Assembly: GCF_949628215.1 (NCBI RefSeq)
Contig: NC_134288.1
Coordinates: 12,221,682 to 12,285,681 of the forward strand
Length of the DNA: 64,000 nt
Direction: 5' to 3'
Source of the DNA: Phalacrocorax aristotelis
Lineage: Eukaryota > Chordata > Aves > Suliformes > Phalacrocoracidae
Position 1 is the stretch's first letter. The number at the start of each line of letters is the position of its first letter. The notes beneath the pieces were generated by a model. It made no database searches. It saw nothing but the letters and a program-made list of their open reading frames with translations, and was not told the DNA's origin. Of the stretch, positions 57,501 through 64,000 are shown piece by piece. The position numbers and the translations under genes were made by a program.

Positions 57501-60009
57501 CTGTGTAATGGCCCCTGGGATGCGCTGGATTCAAACGCTCCCAGCAGGGAAATCTCCCCTTCTCCATGCCAGCAGCGGCTGTCTCCATCGCCCGTCTCAT
57601 GGCTGCCCTCGCAGGACAAGACACATAATTTGCCTTCTCCAGTTTCAGAGACTAATATGCAGGATTGCTCCTTCCTGGTACTCAGCTGTTTTGTAGATAA
57701 CCTAAGGCAGAGGCATCAAATATACAGAGCTCACTGGCATTTTCCTGGCAGCATGATCTCCGATGAGGAAGGGCGCACTCCATGTACCCCTTGTAATGAC
57801 ATTATGATTTCTTAAACTATGGTAATACCCAGCCAGCTTTCTGGCAATGCATGAACTTATCGACTAGCTTATTGACTAGTGTGAGAGCAATGTTTAGGGA
57901 GAGCTAAAAAGTGCTAGTTAGTGCAGGAGTTCTCCTGTTAAGGAAATTAATATTGCGAGCTTTTTCTTAGAGCGATGAGAGTCCTCGGATCTGATCCACA
58001 GATTATCGTTTTTATCCGTCCTCCCTTCCCCGCCTCTCAGATTTTGTGTTTGGCTTTTCAACATTCTTATTTCAGATAAATCCTCAAGCACATTTTCGGG
58101 TGGATGAGACCAGGATCCACTTCCTCCCGGCCCACAGACAGTCTGTCTCTTATCTCACTTACATTAGTATCAATTATTTACAGCAGGAATGCTAAATCAT
58201 GAAAATGAAGTTGCAGCAAAGCTCTGCCTTGGCTAAGTACCCCACACTGGTTGCAGCTTCCTGAGCCCCTGTGCTATTTCTACTTGGCCTGGCAGAGCAA
58301 CAGCCATGAATTTATTGCACCATTCACAGCCTCAGGCAAGAGCAGTGGCCAAGCACTCACAGCCTAAGTTCTTCATGGGGGTAAAAATCATATATGGGAT
58401 GCAATGGGCAATATGTCTATAGGGAAAGCTTTTCCACAGTGGCTAAGTTTTGGAACAGCACAGCTCCTTTGTGTGCTTGCCAGAAGGTTTCCTTTGCTTC
58501 TTTTTTGCTACCTTTCCACAGAGGTTTCCTGACACTGGAAGGTGACGTTAGGAGGAAGGAGACTGTCTGCGTGTCCATGCAGCCCGTGGGTGATGGAGCT
58601 GACACCCCAAAGCAGGGTGCAGCCAGCCTGCCTGGGGGCTCGTGCTGCGCCGCACTGGTTTTGTTGTCATTTCCCTTCTTCTTTCCACGAGTACAATCCC
58701 TCTATGGGGAGACCATAATTTAGGGGGAAGAAGCTCCTTCCCTGCTCATGGCAGCCACTGCCGTGAGGTTTGAACAGAGCTCTTGAACTGGCATGCAGTC
58801 ACTGATGAGCTCCTTAAATGACCAAGTGCATAAGGGTTTTTTTTTTGATGAATAGTATTTAAACATGAATAATTAAAATCTCAGTTAAATGGGGATGTTA
58901 TACAGCTTAGGACAGTATAAATACAAGTGTCTAGCCTCTGCTCATATCTTTACTTTGGATCAAGAACAGCAGAAGTACTTTACCTCCATTGGTAAGTGCA
59001 CCACTAAGTGAGGTGATGCTTGCACCCTTGACCTTGGAAGAGTGCCTATGTTTAAATTTCCAGTAATTCTCAATATTTTTCAGATAAATCCCTGCTTGCT
59101 CCAGAGAAGCTGTCCTTTCCTAGTTTTGGTTTGACTGCTTACCCAGCACATTCCCACTCTGTTTGTTACAATCCAGGAAAGTAAAAAGAAACCCTGAGAA
59201 AATAAAAAGAACAAATAAACCTTTTGAAACCTGGTTGTAGAGACTATTCAGAGATGGAGGAGGCCCCTGAGTGCAGACCAAAGCCTTCAGACTCTGAGCA
59301 AGCTCATCTTGACTCACCATGGGCTAGCAATGGGGCTACTCAACAAGACCCGATCTAGGCTTCACCTTGCAAAGCTCCAAGCCTGCAACTCAGCTCCTTA
59401 AAGGAAGCCTCCAACCACCAGTGACTAATTCAGCCCTGGAGGAATGATTTCAGGCACCTTTGAGCCTCCCTGGCAGCTTGTAGTAGCTGTGGTCCGTGCC
59501 ATGGTCATAGCAGAGTGCGATGGGCATGGTTTGCCTTGGCTGGAGGTTTCCATTGCTCAGTGGATGCTGCTGGAGATGGTAACCTTCAGTCAAGGCAAGT
59601 CCTGCCCCCAGCCCTGAATGAGCTGACTTGACCCTTAGTGCTTTGCTGTTGCCCACACGTGTAATTTTGGGCAGATATGGGGGTCATTCACAAAGGAGAG
59701 GTATGCAAGGGAGGATGAAGAAAAGGAAGGGTGCTTTAATTTTAACCTCCTGTGAGTCACTTCATTAGCCCTGACCCTGTTTTACCCTTTTACTGTTATA
59801 TCAGCCTAACTGTTTATTTTCCTCATAAAACTAAAACTAGATCGATTGCCTTTGTCTCAAAGCCCTTTATGTGTCTTGGCGCCCAGGAACAGCCCTGCTG
59901 TTAGCAACAGGCCTAATGCAAATTGAATCTTTGGGAAAAAGGGACAGTTTGAAACAGACACCAAGCCAACCTCCCCATCTTCCTCCTTTTCCCTGCTTAA
60001 CCTTCGTCT

Positions 60010-60085
60010 ATTGCATTTAGAGAAACGATATCTATTTATTTTAAATATAAATATACAATGCTATCGATATATATGTGCATAGTGT
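60010..60085. repeat. AT-rich low-complexity stretch
   Basis: Includes TATTTATTTTAAATATAAAT and ATCGATATATATGTGCATA. No gene; also flanked by ATT-rich trinucleotide sequence at about 60313-60349. Confidence 0.7.
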
Positions 60086-62321
60086 GTCTCTGTTTTATAT
60101 GCATCTATACAATCAATAACCGTGTCTTGCTGGGGATTTAAATATTAGTCTCCAAAATCCAGGTCTAGAGCACCAGGTTTATTTGTATGAAAATGTACCT
60201 TTCTTGCATAAGGAAGGATATTAATTATAGATGCAAACCCATAAATCTTCTGGCTTTAGGTGAGATATTTGCTGGATTATAAATATGAATTGGAGATGAA
60301 GGTCCTGCTCTTCCTATTATTACTATTATTATTACTTACTGGTTATTATTTTCTATATGATCAGTATCTTCAGGTGGGTCAAACATTACTGAGGAATGGG
60401 GAGCTAAGCCTTCAAAGGGTGCACATATGTTGAATTCATTAAAAGGTTTTCTATGTCAGCCTTGCTCTCCGCTGCATTTCACAGTCCGGTGAGTCATTAA
60501 ACACCCTGTTCAGGTCTCTTCCCCTCCTCTCCATCCTGCTTTTGGTAACTCGTTTCATTGTATTGCTTTTGCCAGATTGTATCACGCTCCTTAATGTTTA
60601 TTAATGATGTCCTGTGCACCCTACTGACAATGTGCTATTGTTTCTGAGGTTCTGCTTCAACACCTGTCTTGGAAAGCAGCCAAACCAGGAGCCACTGGGG
60701 ACCCCAGTATCACCCAGGGCTTTGTCATAGGTGACAATTCTCTCCTCTGCCATTTATTATGGCAGATCTGGGAACATCAGTAATAAGGCACAGGGGCTTG
60801 ATTGTCCAAGGAGCTGAGCATCCAGAATAGCAAGTGGAGGATTTGCTTCAGGCGGGATGTGACAGCTTTGATGTGACAACTATGGACAGTCCTGATGCTA
60901 CTCAGCATCTCCCAAGGCAGGGCGGGAGGAGCTTCACCATACATCACCCCAGAGCTGAAGAATTGAGTGTTGCTAGTTAATTCAATACAAACCAAGACAG
61001 CAGTACGTTGCAGTGGATCTCCCAGGCTTTACCAAGTGCTCCAGAGACAGGAATGCCAATTAATGAGAGTTAAACTGAAGGCTTCATTGATGACCTCAGG
61101 GCTTGCTGCATTTGCCACTGTTTCCCTGCTGATTGCTGCTGCTCTGGCCGTGCCGGTGCTCTGTGGTCCATCAAGGACCAATCGAAGCCAAATACCAAAT
61201 GCAAAGAGCTAGATGCTCACAAGCTTTAGCAGAGGCAAAAGTCATGAAGCTGAGCTGGTGTGCACCAGGAGGGATTCCTACATGCAGCTCTGGAAGATGC
61301 AGCAAGGCAGCAAGTCGCTGACCAAAGTAAAGCATGTAATGGGATCTCAGACTAAATTCATCTAACACCCTACCCTGGAATTAATAGGACCTTGTATGGC
61401 AGGACTGTAAAGTTAAGGCACTGTGAAAAGTCTTTTTTTGAATTAGACTCCCGTGCTTAAATAAATTAAGTGAACTGTCAGTATATTAAATGATTTAATG
61501 CCTTCTTCGGTTTTGCAGTGGAATCCTAATGAAAATACTCTTCAATATAAAATGCTGAATAAATTTAATGGTGAAGTGTTTTAATAAACGGTCTGTTGTT
61601 ATGGTGAACCACATTAAAGTAGTGTTTATCTCTATGGTAATGAAGTTGCCCTGTCTTTAAAAGAATTTCTGCTGGTTCAGCCTTTTTTCTGACAAAACAT
61701 AAGCGTTATGCTTAAGTTGTTCAGTTCAAAAGCATCTGCGCTGTTCCTGGGCCAAAACCTGCAATCAATGGAAATCTTGTTGGCTGGCTAACACGGAGCT
61801 GGATTAAATGACATTTGGAGCAGAGGGTTCTTGCAGACTGAATTGCAGCTGCTGAAGAAGTTGCTGCCTGATGCCCTCTGCCATAAGCAGGACATCCCGA
61901 AGCATGTGTGGTATTAGCTACTGTGGTCAGCAGCATCCTACAGTGTTGCCTCCTCCCCACTAATTAATAATCTGGTTTATAATCTGTGGCTTTTGGGTGG
62001 TGGTCACAGCAGCAAAGAGGTGGCAGGCGGTGGGTACAGCAATGATGGCTTGAGTCATGCCAAAGCTCAATCCAGCACAGCTCAGGACCCAGAGTCCTTG
62101 GTGGTGCTCAGCATGGGCAGCTGGCTCCATGCTGTGGGCAGCAGGGGTGAGACAAGGTCCCAGCCTCCCAGCTTCAGGCATGAGGCCCTAAACTTACAGC
62201 TGGATAGATTTTCCTATTGAAGAACCACAGTGAAATCACGAATAAGCTATGTAAGGGCTTAAAATCTTTCTTTGCTGATCTCATTACAAGTTAAGATAAC
62301 AAGTTACATCTCTTTTCTATC

Positions 62322-62407
62322 CTTTATATAAGGTAAAGACCTGCTTTTAAAGGTAAAGACCTTCCAGGAGATAAAGCCCCTACCAGAAGATAAAGCCCCT
62401 TATATAA
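62322..62407. repeat. composite short tandem duplication
   Basis: AGGTAAAGACCT occurs twice (near 62331 and 62351), then AGATAAAGCCCCT twice (near 62369 and 62388), and the block is bracketed by CCTTTATATAAGG and CCCCTTATATAAAT. Looks like local slippage duplications. Confidence 0.75.
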
Positions 62408-62580
62408 ATCAATTATGAAACAATTTTAATTGTCCCGCTTTTGGCTATCCGTTCTTATCTAACCACCTCCACCCACCACAGTATTTCTTTGAAAGGACAT
62501 TTTTTTCCTGACACTGTTTTCAGAGCTTGAAAACCCAGAAATAATGTCCCAGTGCACGAAGAAAATAAAATAATTTAAAT

Positions 62581-62605
62581 TATATGTGTGTATATATATA
62601 TATGC
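62581..62605. repeat. (TG)n(TA)n microsatellite
   Basis: TATATGTGTGTATATATATA followed by TATGCACACA; a short dinucleotide tract. Confidence 0.9.
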
Positions 62606-63449
62606 ACACACCTATTTGGTCCCCAGTGTATCTGGAGGCACAGTAAGATGTCAGCTGGGGCTCGCAGACCAGTCCCAGGAGAGGCCGATGGGTGGCTCCT
62701 GGAGCTGCCCAAGTGAGGGGTCTGCAGCCAGGGCTGCTGCTGAAGAATTTCCATGAAAGGAGAATTTTCAGCAGCTCCCAAACCAGAGAGCAGAAATGTG
62801 GCAGAGCTCCTGCAGAAAGCCCCACTGTGCAAGATCCTGGCGCTCTCTCGTTCTGTGATTTCCTGGATGTAGATGAGTGTGTTATCAAACTACGCCCTTT
62901 TACCCACAGTTTTAGCAACTTTTAAGGAACATGGATATGTCACTTCCCTGAAAAATCTATCAAACTAAAGCAGCAGGCGAGGATCAGCAGGATTTAACTG
63001 GACCACTAGGAAGCAGGTCCTTCATGTACTTGCTTTGAGCTGCTCTCTTTGGCACTGCATTTCAGGGGTTTTATAGCAGAGGGATGTAGGCTGGGTTTGT
63101 TTTATTTGGTTTTATAGTACTTTTCCAGCCTTTCCACTGGCAAAGATGAAGTCCTAATAACATTGAGGTGTCTGTGTGAGTCTCCACCAAGGCCAGACCA
63201 GTAACTCTGAGAAAAGGGAATTGTCCCACTCAGTTCTTGGGGATGAAGACTTCAATACTCATTATTAAGAACAACTTAAAACAAAAGAAAGACCACCCTA
63301 TCCATGCGGTGGGGGTGTCTGTATGCTGATTCACAGTGACCTTTGGTGGATCCAGGATATGGCTTAAAACAAACAAAAAATAAAGCATGATTTTGAAATG
63401 GCCAGTGATGATGAAACTGTTGGTTGGGAAGTTGTTCTCATGTTACTAC

Positions 63450-64000
63450 TCCCATTTAAAAAGCACATCCTTCCCAATCTGAATTTAACAGTGTCAGCTT
63501 CCAGTCACTGGCTCTTTTTATAGCTCTGTCTATTAGATTGAAGAGCTCTCCTGTTCTGCGTTCCTGTACCCTGTCTGAATACATCTGGATTGTCATTAAG
63601 CCACCCCTTAACCTTCTCTTTGTTAAGCTAAGCGTATTGGGGTCCTTGAATCTGTCACTGTAAGGCATGTTTTGCAACGCTTCAGTCATTCTCGTGTGCC
63701 CTCTCCCATTCATCACCATCCTTCCTGAGTTGCAGACACCAGAAATAGCTGCAGAGTCCCACTAGATGTTACACCAGAGATATTTCACTCCGCTATGTTT
63801 TCAAGTTTCCAACGTTGTGTAATAGGATCCCTCCTCCCCCCAGTGAAGTTCTGGTTCCTAGAAGTGTGGCTTCATGTGTTCCCACATTAAACTGGCTGTG
63901 TTTGCTTATATCTGGTTCATGAAAGATGCAGGTCTGAGGAAGAGACGATCCATGTACCAACCATGGTCCTACTCCGAGTCTCATCAGCAAACTTTCATTG
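63450..64000 (-). mobile_element. old CR1-like LINE, minus strand, continues past the right edge
   Basis: An open stretch at 63719-63456 reads SDRFKDPNTLSLTKRRLRGG and ELFNLIDRAIKRASDWKL, matching the conserved C-terminal '[11 protein letters not shown]' block of CR1 reverse transcriptases. The flanking plus-strand text (CTTTGTTAAGCTAAGCG, CACTGTAAGGCATGTTTTGC, TCATTCTCGTGTGCCCTC, CATCAGCAAACTTTCATTG) follows the order of an ancient amniote CR1 subfamily. Too diverged to be active. It has a different sequence type from the young CR1 at 26 kb. Confidence 0.7.

Larger units (their letters stand above)
44186..63449. other. gene-poor intergenic region
   Basis: About 19 kb with no recognisable coding exon. 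Contents are simple repeats (48521, 60010, 62322, 62581), an imperfect hairpin at 52490-52521, and several AT-rich single-copy blocks (50880-51320, 56540-56860, 57840-58200, 59740-59960) that look like candidate conserved non-coding DNA. I looked for the mature miR-1 and miR-133a sequences on both strands and found only partial, non-matching strings. Confidence 0.6.

Noticed and set aside
62615..62624. TTTGGTCCCC, resembling the start of miR-133a
   Set aside because: Only ten bases match; the following bases differ and no paired precursor arm is visible.

Overview
This window is nuclear DNA of a bird. The evidence is CR1-type LINE fragments with their typical 3' tails, short introns (most 0.3-1.2 kb), low repeat density, one CpG-island promoter and long tracts of single-copy AT-rich intergenic DNA. 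I see no bacterial or viral gene and no CRISPR, operon or phage structure.

The only protein-coding gene I can support is on the minus strand: a complete SLCO4A1 (organic anion transporting polypeptide OATP4A1). I assembled it by hand from eleven coding exons between 24269 (ATG) and 11218 (TAG). Every intron is GT-AG, phases are consistent and there is no frameshift. The predicted protein is 734 residues, with twelve membrane segments, the OATP signature at the ECL3/TM6 border, and a 10-cysteine Kazal-like loop between TM9 and TM10. A 5'UTR portion with an acceptor at 24424/24425 precedes the start codon and carries a short upstream ORF in strong context. The likely promoter is a CpG island at about 37.1-37.9 kb, with a good minus-strand donor at 37450 (roughly 13 kb first intron) and an equally good plus-strand donor at 37702, so the island may fire in both directions.

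Layout: 1-11.2 kb is 3' flank of SLCO4A1, with a CR1 tail at 2.69-2.97 kb, two fossil palindromic elements and simple repeats. 11.2-24.4 kb holds the coding exons. 24.4-37.45 kb is the presumed large 5' intron, with a 5'-truncated CR1 at 25.9-26.7 kb and another fossil palindromic fragment. 37.1-37.9 kb is the CpG island. 37.9-64 kb is gene-poor, with an old LINE tail at about 41.7-41.9 kb, a compact MITE-like fossil at 44.1 kb and an old CR1-like LINE on the minus strand at about 63.45 kb that runs off the right edge.

In human 20q13.33, SLCO4A1 lies between NTSR1 (3' side) and the miR-1-1/miR-133a-2 host gene and GATA5 (5' side). None of these is visible here, so they must lie outside if synteny holds. 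I found no previously undescribed gene system. The observations most worth checking are the bidirectional promoter, the uORF, the fossil MITE-like palindromes and several candidate conserved non-coding blocks. No alignment or search was run, so family calls for repeats and conservation statements rest on recognition by eye.
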